A stretch of 41,737 nt of DNA from Gammaproteobacteria bacterium (GTDB lineage: Bacteria > Pseudomonadota > Gammaproteobacteria > GCF-002020875), in NCBI GenBank assembly GCA_013349825.1, contig DUYW01000008.1:1-41737 (forward strand), read 5' to 3'. Under the pieces are notes generated by a model. It saw only the letters and a program-made list of their open reading frames with translations, was not told the DNA's origin and searched no databases. How positions within the stretch are numbered: position 1 is the first letter of the stretch; every line of letters begins with the position of its first letter. Made by a program: the position numbers and the translations under genes. Positions 15,795 through 23,173 of this stretch are shown here, piece after piece.

Positions 15795-16823
15795 ATGGAG
15801 AGTAAAGGAAAAGATCTATTAATTGGAATTGATTTAGGGACTTCAAGAACCTCAATTATGACTGATCGTGGCATGAAGACCATGATTGACTCAGTGGTCG
15901 GTTATCCAAAGGATCTGATTGGTGTCAAGCTTTTGGGGGCAACCCATGTCGTCGGTAGTGAAGCTCTGGAGCGTCATTACCTGAACCACTATTTTCCTCT
16001 TGAAGATGGTGTTATTAAAGAGACAGGGGACCGTGACCAGGAGGTTGCTAAAGAGTTGATACGCCATGTAGTGAGCCTTGCTGATCCTCAACCCGGTGAT
16101 CGTGTTTGTGGCATCGTCGGTGTCCCTGCACGTGCTTCTGCCTTTAATAAGGATGTATTGCTTGAGTTGGCACGAGATGTAATGGATGTTGCGATGGTCA
16201 TCTCTGAACCGTTTATGGTCGCTTATGGGCAAGACGTGCTACTCAATAGTATTGTTATTGATATCGGTGCCGGAACGGTTGACCTCTGTGCGCTGAAGGG
16301 GAAGGTCCCCGATGATGAAGATCAGGTAACGCTGATCAAGGCCGGTAATTTTATCGACAACCTGTTGATGGAGTCGATTCAGATGCGTTACCCCAATGTA
16401 CAGATTAATCTTCGAATTGCTCGTGCCATTAAGGAGCAGTACGCTTTTGTAGGTAAGGCAGAGGAGGCAGTGATGGTGACCATGCGTGAGAATGGTAAAC
16501 CAGTTACCGTTGATGTTACTGAAGAGTTAGAGCTGGCCTGTAATGCTGTTATTCCGGATATCGTAGAGCAGATTGAACACCTGGTAACCGGCTTTGATCC
16601 TGAAGACCAAGAGACTGTGCTGGCTAATATTATCGTGGCGGGTGGTGGTTCCAGAATTCGTAACCTCAACAAGGTGATCAGTGAATCTCTGACTGAGTAC
16701 GGTACAGTTGTAGTGAACTGTGTAGAGGGTGCAGATTATGCCGGCTGTCTGGGGGGACTCAAGCTTGCGAGTGATTTACCTCCTGATTATTGGGATCATG
16801 TGGGTGAGATGGTAACTGCATAG
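15795..16823 (+). CDS. mamK: MamK, actin-like magnetosome filament protein
   Basis: 342 residues, the usual MamK length. Actin-fold motifs are in place: phosphate 1 (IGIDLGTSRTS, 10-20), a glutamate in ISEPF (Glu138) at the position of the catalytic residue, phosphate 2 (VIDIGAGTVDL, 154-164) and the adenosine motif (VAGGGSRIRN, about 284-293). MamK polymerises into filaments that align and partition the magnetosome chain. The ribosome site AGGAAAGG at 15787-15794 abuts the ATG closely. It is the last gene of the cluster and ends at a strong terminator. Confidence 0.96.
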   Translation: MESKGKDLLIGIDLGTSRTSIMTDRGMKTMIDSVVGYPKDLIGVKLLGATHVVGSEALERHYLNHYFPLEDGVIKETGDRDQEVAKELIRHVVSLADPQPGDRVCGIVGVPARASAFNKDVLLELARDVMDVAMVISEPFMVAYGQDVLLNSIVIDIGAGTVDLCALKGKVPDDEDQVTLIKAGNFIDNLLMESIQMRYPNVQINLRIARAIKEQYAFVGKAEEAVMVTMRENGKPVTVDVTEELELACNAVIPDIVEQIEHLVTGFDPEDQETVLANIIVAGGGSRIRNLNKVISESLTEYGTVVVNCVEGADYAGCLGGLKLASDLPPDYWDHVGEMVTA

Positions 16824-16840
16824 TTTAACCATACAAAAAG

Positions 16841-16875
16841 CGCCCCGGGTCTGAGTTAATCTTCCGGGGCGTTTT
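16841..16875. terminator. bidirectional intrinsic terminator after mamK
   Basis: A perfect 8-base stem CGCCCCGG (16841-16848) pairs with CCGGGGCG (16864-16871), followed by TTTT; AAAAAG precedes it, so it also reads as a terminator on the minus strand. It closes the magnetosome cluster and could end a convergent minus-strand gene such as the small frame at 16909-17031. Confidence 0.88.
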
Positions 16876-16908
16876 CTATTTTCAATACGCGAGTCTATAC
16901 TGTATGCA

Positions 16909-17031
16909 TTAGGGGGCGTGTCTGGAGATTTCATCATTGCGCATCTTCAACACCTCAATTGCATTGTTAATGCCAAAATATTTCAAAATCAGCCAAAGAA
17001 TTAACGGAATTATAAGGTAGCGGTACTTCAT
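16909..17031 (-). CDS. possible 40-residue single-pass membrane protein
   Basis: A minus-strand frame starts at ATG 17031-17029 and ends with TAA at 16911-16909. The product begins MKYRYLIIPLILWLILKYF, a clean membrane segment after a basic start, followed by about 20 polar residues ending EISRHAP. It is convergent with mamK and uses the two-way terminator. Against it: no good Shine-Dalgarno is seen before the ATG, and a 123-base open frame can occur by chance. I do not recognise the family. Confidence 0.4.
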   Translation of the reverse strand: MKYRYLIIPLILWLILKYFGINNAIEVLKMRNDEISRHAP

Positions 17032-17072
17032 TGTGAGCGACGTTGGGTGCGGATTGTTGTTAAAAATAATGG

Positions 17073-17295
17073 GTAACTATTATCACCCAAGGGCGTTGCT
17101 TCACTTCAGAGGTTAGGAAAAAGATTAAAGAATTGGATAGTAGCTGTTCAGACTGCACCTGAAATTTACCACCTCAAGGCAAAAAATGTGAGTTTATCCT
17201 TAGATGACTGCGAGCATAGCTCGCAGTGTTACATGTGTAAATGACCATTTTTGAACGCCAAAATGGTGGGTTTCAGGAGTGAGATAAATAGTTAC
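17073..17295. mobile_element. IS66-like MITE, copy 1
   Basis: A 223-base non-coding element matching 32397-32594 over most of its length. Its ends GTAACTATT and AATAGTTAC are inverted. The flanks AATAATGG (17065-17072) and AATAATTG (17296-17303) agree at 7 of 8 bases, fitting an aged 8-bp target duplication. Inside is a perfect 8-base hairpin CTGCGAGC-ATA-GCTCGCAG (17208-17226). Compared with copy 2 it carries about 24 extra bases near the left end. GTAA ends and 8-bp duplications are features of the IS66 family; no transposase is encoded. It ends 15 bases before the start of the next gene. Confidence 0.85.
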
Positions 17296-17310
17296 AATAA
17301 TTGTAGCATA

Positions 17311-18000
17311 ATGGACCTGTACAACCCTCTTTACATTCTCTATATCCTCAATGGCTTGGCCGGTCTGCTGCTAGGTGGTTTTCTCTATCGAGAGTTCCAG
17401 GATGGTTTTATGGTGCTTTTCAGGGAACAGGTCTACTCACTGAAGTGGGTGATGGTAATTCTGTTACTCTCGACTACGCTGGGGAACCTGGTCTGGCTTT
17501 TGAAAGTGAGAAATTTGCAGCAAGATTTACCTCTTTTACTGTTGATGTTCTCTGGAGTGGTTGCCCCTTTTCTCTGGAGAGGAGTGGTGGTTGTCGTCCG
17601 TTTTCTGTTGGTTGATGTCTTGATGGGTTTTTTGGGGGAGGTTTCTGACTCCTTTGCAGATCTGCGTAAAGATCTGAATGGTTGGATAGAAAATCGAAAA
17701 ATTGAGGCCATTCATCACCATGAAGATGCGATGGAGAAGATTCGACAGGTGCGTTTGCAGTGGTCTAAGCGGAAAATCAGCCGTACTGATGCCGTTAAGA
17801 AAATAGATCGCTTGAAGCGGGAACAAAGTGGTAAAAAAAATCCACCACAAGAGCAGAAGAGAAAAGTTAAGACTAAAGTAAGAGTGCGTAAAAAGGGTCC
17901 TCCAAGAAAGAGGGGGGCGAAGCCAGAACAGCAGAAGATGCCGGAGTTGATGTCAGGATTTGTGGATAAGGTTATTAGGCGCAATGATGACAAAAAATAG
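17311..18000 (+). CDS. unknown membrane protein with a basic C-terminal tail
   Basis: 229 residues from ATG 17311; an upstream in-frame ATG at 17251 would lie inside the MITE and is not used. About four hydrophobic segments (about 9-27, 45-63, 72-88, 90-112) are followed by a charged, probably helical and then disordered region with many lysines (RKVKTKVRVRKKGPPRKRG). I do not recognise the family. The basic tail echoes those of mamI and the mamJ-position protein nearby, which makes a magnetosome role possible but unproven. It is separated from mamK by a terminator and the MITE, so it needs its own promoter. Confidence 0.7.
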   Translation: MDLYNPLYILYILNGLAGLLLGGFLYREFQDGFMVLFREQVYSLKWVMVILLLSTTLGNLVWLLKVRNLQQDLPLLLLMFSGVVAPFLWRGVVVVVRFLLVDVLMGFLGEVSDSFADLRKDLNGWIENRKIEAIHHHEDAMEKIRQVRLQWSKRKISRTDAVKKIDRLKREQSGKKNPPQEQKRKVKTKVRVRKKGPPRKRGAKPEQQKMPELMSGFVDKVIRRNDDKK

Positions 18001-18100
18001 TTTCTATAGCCCGAGTGTTTTGCTATGTTAATGGCTGCTTCAGAGGTTAGCTGAAGAGATTTGAATTAATTTATGATGAAAAACAGAAGGAGCTGTGAAA

Positions 18101-18256
18101 ATGCAACATAACTGTCTGCTATGTAAATACGTCTATGATGAAGAGAAAGGTGATCCAGATCATGGGCTGGCGCCCGGGACCTCTTGGGACGACATCCCTG
18201 ATGATTGGGTCTGTCCCGATTGTGGTGCTACCAAGATGGATTTTGAGCCAGTTTAG
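18101..18256 (+). CDS. rubredoxin
   Basis: 51 residues, ATG 18101 preceded by AGAAGGAG at 18085-18092. Iron-binding pairs CLLC (5-8) and CPDC (38-41), with the expected YVYDEEKGD and [11 protein letters not shown] segments, match a one-iron rubredoxin. Rubredoxins are small cytoplasmic electron carriers; those of this type often serve alkane hydroxylases or oxygen and peroxide-reducing systems. No partner enzyme is in the window. It lies alone between the unknown membrane protein and the second receiver protein, close to the magnetosome cluster, where a role in iron redox chemistry is conceivable but only an inference. Confidence 0.95.
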   Translation: MQHNCLLCKYVYDEEKGDPDHGLAPGTSWDDIPDDWVCPDCGATKMDFEPV

Positions 18257-18278
18257 GGGGGGCGCTTGCAGGGTGTGA

Positions 18279-18338
18279 GCTACTCTTTTTGACAACTCAA
18301 AATGAAAGCTGTTTACAGAGTTTTGCGGAAAGAGTAGC
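18279..18338. repeat. inverted repeat downstream of rubredoxin
   Basis: A perfect 10-base inverted repeat GCTACTCTTT (18279-18288) and AAAGAGTAGC (18329-18338) encloses 40 bases, in which AACTC (18294-18298) and GAGTT (18318-18322) can also pair. No T-run follows, so it is not a plain terminator. It could be an RNA structure at the end of the rubredoxin message or a regulator site for the following gene. Confidence 0.45.
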
Positions 18339-18366
18339 ATCTGGTTTTGTCTGATTGAGAGCGTGA

Positions 18367-18396
18367 TTGCTGTCTATTGCAATATAAGAATATAGT
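18367..18396 (+). promoter_or_regulatory. possible promoter for the second response regulator
   Basis: TTGCTG (18367-18372) and TATAGT (18391-18396) are 18 bases apart. The -10 box matches 5 of 6 bases, the -35 box is weak. It is 30 bases ahead of the regulator start in AT-rich sequence. Confidence 0.28.
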
Positions 18397-18425
18397 TATA
18401 AAGTGTTTTTCAAGGAATGAGTAAA

Positions 18426-18794
18426 ATGCCAACGGTATTGATAGCAGATGATGAGAAACCGATGAGAATGTTTCTTGCAGGTCTTTTGCAGCAAGAAGAT
18501 TGTAAAGTAGTCGGTATGGGCGCGGACGGTCATGAGGCGTGGAAACTCTTCGAGCAGCATAGGCCAGATATCACTCTACTGGATATTAATATGCCTAAAA
18601 TGAATGGCCTCGATACCTTACGAAAAATTCGTGAAATTGATCAGGATGCATTTGTCTGCATGATCAGTGCGGACACCTTTCCTGAAGTGATTCGGGAAGT
18701 GGCCTCGCTAGGTGTAGGCGGGTTTATCGTAAAACCGCTTACCCACAATAAACTACATCCGATTTTTCAGAAGTACGAAAGAATGCATGGGTAG
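18426..18794 (+). CDS. receiver-only (CheY-like) response regulator, downstream border of the magnetosome cluster
   Basis: 122 residues from ATG 18426, which has AAGGA nine bases upstream; ATG 18417 would add three residues but abuts the ribosome site. It holds the acidic pocket Asp8-Asp9, phosphorylation site Asp53 in LDINMP, switch Ser81 and Lys103 in FIVKP. No output domain. It is closely related to the receiver at 256-651: both share IADDE, LDINMP, CM-SAD and GFIVKPL. It is convergent with the coiled-coil gene downstream. No kinase gene is adjacent. Confidence 0.87.
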   Translation: MPTVLIADDEKPMRMFLAGLLQQEDCKVVGMGADGHEAWKLFEQHRPDITLLDINMPKMNGLDTLRKIREIDQDAFVCMISADTFPEVIREVASLGVGGFIVKPLTHNKLHPIFQKYERMHG

Positions 18795-18822
18795 CCTGAG
18801 CTAGAGGCTATTCCCAATATAG

Positions 18823-19983
18823 CTATTTTCGGTTGTAGCTGTAGGGGGCAGATTGTTTCTGTTCAGAAAGCTCAGAGTGAAGGCTGTAGAGTTTTTGTAA
18901 AATCTCATCAACCTCCTTCTCGCGACCACTATCCTGTAGGGTATTGTTGGCTGGTTTTTGCAGAGGTACCGGAACCACTGGTGCAACTATGGTGCTGGCG
19001 GCTGTGCTGGGCACGGCAGCTGTAACGGTAGGGTGTGAGGGTGCGGAGGGTATTGCCTGAACAATTTTCTCTTCTAACCGTTTCTCCAGTTCAGCAATAC
19101 GTTTTTTCAGATCTTGCTCCATCAGTGAAAATGTCTGCATTTGAGTGTCATTCGCCTGAATCTTCTCCCGCTCACTGCTGAGAGCTGATTGAGTCTGGTT
19201 AAGGTTGCTCTCCAGAGTGCTCTGCTGCTGTTGTAACCGACTTAGACTCTGCTCCATCAATGCAAGTTCCTGCTCTCGCCTTAGCCGTTTCTCCTGTTCA
19301 TCCAGAAGCTGCTGGGTTAATGATTGAGTGAGTGCTGAGTCCATTACGCTGTTTGTCACAGGAGGAGGGGGCTGGGTCGCGATGTTGGGCCAACCAAATA
19401 GATAGAGTGCGCCAGCAGCGGCCACAAATAGCAGCAGATTTAGTGTGATCAATAATTTATGTGTAGAGTAGATAGACTGTTGCGCGCGCCCCTGTTGTGC
19501 TTCATGAATGGCACTTCGAGTGGCTTCATGGGCAAACTCCATCGCCTCTAATGAGGCCTGTGCCGCCTCTTGAGCGGCCTCAGTTGCCAGTCGCACCTGA
19601 CCGTTGCTCTTCTCTTCTTGAAAATGGTGGACTGCCTGTTGTGCTACTTTATGGCTCTCTGCTGCGCTCTCGGCAGATTGGTTCAGATAGTCGGTAGCAT
19701 TTTCTGTAATGTGTTGTTGTTTTGTTGCAGTTGCCCTGCCGTAGCCTGTATGGGCAGAAGAGGAGACCGGTTCTTCTGTAGGCCGGTGGAGTTTCTGTTG
19801 CGGGGTCGGCTCTTTGTCCGGGGTATCTTGTGAAGGTGCCGGTACGGTATCCGCAGCAGGTTTTGGGTCAGTAGACTCTTGAGGCGGCGTTGATTGTATG
19901 GGAGCAAGGCTCTGATGGCGCTGCTCTTCAGCACGTTGTCTGATAAACGAGTCCAGATTAAAGGGCGTTTCAGGTTTCTCCAT
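18823..19983 (-). CDS. unknown alanine-rich coiled-coil membrane protein
   Basis: 386 residues. A Pro/Gln-rich N-terminus (1-90), an Ala-rich helical segment (about 95-165, with AAQEAAQASLEAMEFAHEAT), one membrane segment (about 178-198), a long coiled coil rich in Gln, Glu and Leu (about 215-300), then a Pro/Ala/Val stretch and a final helical segment. The N-terminus is probably cytoplasmic and the coiled coil periplasmic. No domain is recognised. It shares the Ala-rich motif style (AA-AAR/Q-S-EA-F) with the next minus-strand gene, and the two probably work together. It has no stated magnetosome homologue known to me. Start ATG 19983 has AGGATAATAG upstream. Confidence 0.72.
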   Translation of the reverse strand: MEKPETPFNLDSFIRQRAEEQRHQSLAPIQSTPPQESTDPKPAADTVPAPSQDTPDKEPTPQQKLHRPTEEPVSSSAHTGYGRATATKQQHITENATDYLNQSAESAAESHKVAQQAVHHFQEEKSNGQVRLATEAAQEAAQASLEAMEFAHEATRSAIHEAQQGRAQQSIYSTHKLLITLNLLLFVAAAGALYLFGWPNIATQPPPPVTNSVMDSALTQSLTQQLLDEQEKRLRREQELALMEQSLSRLQQQQSTLESNLNQTQSALSSEREKIQANDTQMQTFSLMEQDLKKRIAELEKRLEEKIVQAIPSAPSHPTVTAAVPSTAASTIVAPVVPVPLQKPANNTLQDSGREKEVDEILQKLYSLHSELSEQKQSAPYSYNRK

Positions 19984-20163
19984 CAGACTATTATCCTGGA
20001 TTCCTCAGTTGAACGTGCCAAAGTGTGTGCCTGTATTTACAATTTGATGCATAGCGTACCCTCACCTGATGAGTGAACAAGCTGATTATCGGATTTTTCA
20101 GTAATTGCATCAGGTTACATCTTTTTAAAGCAGTCAACTGAGATTTCTCGGGATTATGCGGCC

Positions 20164-20781
20164 TTAGAAGTTTTTAAGTTGCTTGCGAAGTTGTTCGGTC
20201 TGCTGTCTCAATAGCTGGGTGTGTTCAAATAGTTTACTACTGGTGAGGTTCTGTATTTCAGCATCATTATTGTTGATAGAGGATTCCATCTCTTCAAGCT
20301 CGGTCGCATGTTGCTGAGTAAATGAGTGCGCTTCCAGGGTGGACTGCCGTGCAGACTGGGCAGCAGAGAGCGCGCGTGAAGCAGCGAGGTTGGTTGCTGC
20401 GATAAACTCATTGGTTTGCTCTATCACCTGGTTAGCGACTTCAGTGCTTTTATGAGTGATCTCAGTCACTTCGCGCGCATTGATATCGGCCGCACGGGCA
20501 GCGTCTGTTGCACTTAAACTCTGAATTGAGGCAATGCGAGCCGCTTCTGCAGCAACATCAATCTGTTGTGTTATTGGAAGATTGTCTGCGGGGGGCATCT
20601 CTTGCTCCGGAGTGGGAGAAGGGTTGTCTTGGTTGGGGGGCTGAGGTGCGGTCTCAGGTGGTACCTCCTCAGAACTTGCATCAGAAGGTGCCAAGGGGTT
20701 GACCCCAAGGATCACCTCCATGAGGTCCGGTGGTGGGTTGACACCGGCACTCCATACATTATCTACCTTATTAATTGCCAC
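20164..20781 (-). CDS. unknown alanine-rich coiled-coil protein, partner of the preceding gene
   Basis: 205 residues from GTG 20781 with AGAGA upstream. A disordered Pro/Glu-rich N-terminal part (about 25-75) is followed by a long predicted helix (about 76-205) with heptad-like Ala pattern (AAEAARIASIQSLSATDAAR and AASRALSAAQSARQSTLEAH) and a Leu/Gln-rich end (LLRQQTEQLRKQLKNF). There is no membrane segment, unlike the gene at 18823. Its central helix resembles the Ala-rich part of that protein. A 180-base gap lies between the two genes, with no terminator seen, so they may form an operon with this gene first. Function unknown. Confidence 0.68.
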   Translation of the reverse strand: MAINKVDNVWSAGVNPPPDLMEVILGVNPLAPSDASSEEVPPETAPQPPNQDNPSPTPEQEMPPADNLPITQQIDVAAEAARIASIQSLSATDAARAADINAREVTEITHKSTEVANQVIEQTNEFIAATNLAASRALSAAQSARQSTLEAHSFTQQHATELEEMESSINNNDAEIQNLTSSKLFEHTQLLRQQTEQLRKQLKNF

Positions 20782-21059
20782 AGCTAAGTTCTCTATCTCA
20801 ATTACAAATCATTTGTGAGTTCAGTCGGGTCATGCCATTTTGGGAGGGTGCCACAATATTGGCATTTCCAACTGTCAGGACGGTTTGTTCAGATGAGCAG
20901 CAAGTGTTGTGCCAAAGGGTTTTTTGTGTGGACTGAAAGTTGTAACCACAAATATTCAGGAGCTCCTTTAGAGAGATTGTGATCCTTTATTTGAATAAAG
21001 AGATTTATACAATAATGGTACCTGTGATGGTAAAATTAGTGCTGATTTTTTTGTTTAAA
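20782..21059. other. intergenic region between divergent genes
   Basis: About 320 bases separate the minus-strand coiled-coil gene from ndk. No protein frame is convincing. TACAAT at 21008-21013 could be a -10 box for ndk, but no good -35 is present. The far end holds the hairpin described next. Confidence 0.4.
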
Positions 21060-21086
21060 GGCCCGCACGCTGCGGGCCGATTTTTT
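21060..21086 (+). terminator. strong terminator-like hairpin in the ndk leader
   Basis: GGCCCGCA (21060-21067) pairs perfectly with TGCGGGCC (21071-21078) across a three-base loop and is followed by GA and six T. It ends only 16 bases before the ndk start, with no + strand gene upstream for over 2 kb. It is therefore either the 3' end of a small RNA or an attenuator in the ndk leader. Confidence 0.8.
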
Positions 21087-21102
21087 ATGGAGATGAGACC
21101 TG

Positions 21103-21534
21103 ATGGCGATTGAACGCACTTTTTCGATTATTAAACCGGATGCTGTAGCTAAAAATGTAATTGGTAAAATCTATTCACGTTTTGAATCTAATGGGCTGCA
21201 AATTGTTGCTTCAAGGATGTTACATCTGAGTAAAGAACAGGCTGGAGACTTCTACGCGGTACATAAAGAGCGCCCTTTTTACAATGACCTGATCGAATTC
21301 ATGACATCAGGCCCAGTAATGGTTCAGGTTCTGGAAGGGGAAGGCGCGATTGCAAAAAACCGTGAAATCATGGGGGCAACCAACCCTAAAGAGGCTGCAG
21401 AAGGGACAATTCGTGCAGACTTTGCAGAGACTGTTGATGAAAATGCAGTTCATGGCTCAGATGCGCCAGAGACAGCAGCGGAAGAGATTAAGTTCTTCTT
21501 TGGTGATGATGGGGTTTGTGAACGTACCCGTTAA
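21103..21534 (+). CDS. ndk: nucleoside diphosphate kinase
   Basis: 143 residues, full length. It transfers the terminal phosphate from ATP to nucleoside diphosphates through a phosphohistidine intermediate; the active-site His117 lies in ENAVHGSDA, and [14 protein letters not shown] is the typical N-terminus. The ribosome site GGAGATGAG lies ahead of ATG 21103. It heads the block ndk-rlmN-pilW/F-rodZ-ispG-hisS, a common gammaproteobacterial order. Confidence 0.98.
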   Translation: MAIERTFSIIKPDAVAKNVIGKIYSRFESNGLQIVASRMLHLSKEQAGDFYAVHKERPFYNDLIEFMTSGPVMVQVLEGEGAIAKNREIMGATNPKEAAEGTIRADFAETVDENAVHGSDAPETAAEEIKFFFGDDGVCERTR

Positions 21535-21599
21535 GCAATTGATTCGATCAGCAGGGATGGTTGGAGAAGGGGTGGGATGAAGGCTCTAAAAAAATCATT

Positions 21600-22682
21600 A
21601 TGAGTACCAACCTGTTGGGACATAATCGTGTGCAGCTTGAGGCCTTCTTCGCTGAACAGGGGGAGAAGGCTTTTCGTGCCTCTCAGTTGATGAAATGGAT
21701 TCATCAACTGGGGGTGACCGATTTTATGCAGATGACCAATCTCAGCAAAGGGCTACGTGAAAAACTGGCACAGGTTGCATCGATCGAACTGCCAGAAGTG
21801 ACGGCAGACCGTCTATCGGTGGATGGTACCCGTAAATGGTTATTTACTCTGCAAGATGGTAATTCAGTAGAGACTGTTTTTATCCCTGAAGGTGAGCGAG
21901 GCACACTTTGTGTCTCTTCTCAGGTTGGCTGTACACTCAACTGTACCTTCTGCAACACTGCACAGCATGGATACAGTCGAAACCTCACCTCGGCTGAGAT
22001 TATTGCCCAGGTTTGGCTGGCTGACCGCTTGCTAGGACGGGAAGGACCCGGTTCACATCAGCGAGTCATTACCAATGTGGTGATGATGGGAATGGGGGAA
22101 CCACTGCTCAACTTTGAGTCGGTGGTTTCAGCGATGGAATTGATGATGGAGGACTTTGCCTATGGTCTCTCACGTCGTCGCATCACCTTGAGTACAGCCG
22201 GTGTGGTACCGATGATTGACCAACTTAAACAGCGGTGTCATGTGAGTTTGGCGGTTTCACTACATGCCACAAATGATGTGTTGCGTGATCAGATTGTACC
22301 GATTAACCAGAAATACCCATTGAAAGAGTTGATGGCGGCCTGTCGGCGCTATGTCGAGGGAGCGCCACGTGCACGTGTCACGATTGAGTATATTCTATTG
22401 GGTGGAGTCAATGACGGTGATGATGATGCCGCAGCCCTGATTCGTCTTTTGAAGACGGTCCCTTCCAAGGTTAACCTCATCCCCTATAACCCCTATCCGG
22501 GAGGGCAATACCAGCGCCCATCCAATCGTGCAATGGATCGTTTCCGATCGCACCTTATTCAGGCAGGATTGACTACGGTAACGCGCAAAACAAGGGGGGA
22601 AGATATCGAGGCTGCGTGTGGCCAGCTAGCGGGACAGTTTAAGGACCGAACACGTCGTAGCCAGAGTGTCAATGTTCAATAG
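21600..22682 (+). CDS. rlmN: dual-specificity 23S rRNA/tRNA adenine C2-methyltransferase RlmN
   Basis: 360 residues from ATG 21600, a radical-SAM enzyme that methylates A2503 of 23S rRNA and A37 of some tRNAs. The Fe-S cluster motif CTLNCTFC (Cys-x3-Cys-x2-Cys) is visible, with GMGEPLLN in the SAM-binding part and the catalytic cysteine near the C-terminus in [13 protein letters not shown] at 21561 would add 13 residues with no family support. It overlaps the next gene by 11 bases. Confidence 0.96.
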   Translation: MSTNLLGHNRVQLEAFFAEQGEKAFRASQLMKWIHQLGVTDFMQMTNLSKGLREKLAQVASIELPEVTADRLSVDGTRKWLFTLQDGNSVETVFIPEGERGTLCVSSQVGCTLNCTFCNTAQHGYSRNLTSAEIIAQVWLADRLLGREGPGSHQRVITNVVMMGMGEPLLNFESVVSAMELMMEDFAYGLSRRRITLSTAGVVPMIDQLKQRCHVSLAVSLHATNDVLRDQIVPINQKYPLKELMAACRRYVEGAPRARVTIEYILLGGVNDGDDDAAALIRLLKTVPSKVNLIPYNPYPGGQYQRPSNRAMDRFRSHLIQAGLTTVTRKTRGEDIEAACGQLAGQFKDRTRRSQSVNVQ

Positions 22683-23148
22683 TGTAATCGCTTATTCAGG
22701 TCTGGTTTGGATTGTGCTGTGGTTGAGTGCATGTACAATGCAGCAGTCACGTAGTGAGTTCGGTTTGATTGATGTGGAACGAGCCCAGGCTCAATTAGAG
22801 TTAGGGCTAGCCTATCTTGAACAGGAGCGGTTAACGTTAGCACAGCAGCATCTTCTAAAAGTGCTGGATTATGTTGATTTTCGGACTGCAGAGGGTTCGC
22901 AAGCACACTATGGCTTGGCTCTACTTCATCTGCGAAGTGGTAATGAACAGGAGTCAGAGGACCATTTTTTACAAGCACTCAATAGTGAAACCCCTTATCC
23001 TGATGCGGAAAACGGGTTGGGTGTCTTGCGTTGTCGGCAGGGAAGGGTAGATGAGGCAGCCCTGCTCTTTAAAAAAGCGATAGATAACCCGCTCTATAGT
23101 ACCCCGGAAGTTGCAGAGAAGAACAGTAGAGCCTGTGCCAATCAATAA
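22672..23148 (+). CDS. pilW: short PilW/PilF-like type IV pilus lipoprotein with TPRs
   Basis: 158 residues from ATG 22672 (GTG 22666 is an alternative). A signal peptide ends in a lipobox LSAC, predicting an outer-membrane lipoprotein, followed by TPR-like helices (for example [20 protein letters not shown] and [20 protein letters not shown]). PilW/PilF assists assembly of the type IV pilus secretin. The family is usually about 230-260 residues; this one stops after about three repeats at NSRACANQ, where others continue. The neighbours rlmN and rodZ are the expected ones. Confidence 0.85.
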   Translation: MFNSVIAYSGLVWIVLWLSACTMQQSRSEFGLIDVERAQAQLELGLAYLEQERLTLAQQHLLKVLDYVDFRTAEGSQAHYGLALLHLRSGNEQESEDHFLQALNSETPYPDAENGLGVLRCRQGRVDEAALLFKKAIDNPLYSTPEVAEKNSRACANQ

Positions 23149-23173
23149 TAGAAGCATTGTGGAGTGATGGATT

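Noticed and set aside
17251-17310. Upstream ATG extending the unknown membrane protein
   Set aside because: These 20 codons lie mostly inside the MITE and encode polar residues; ATG 17311 gives a proper membrane N-terminus.
18789-18815. Terminator between the second receiver gene and the convergent coiled-coil gene
   Set aside because: Only a six-base stem with an uneven outer part and no T-run is seen.
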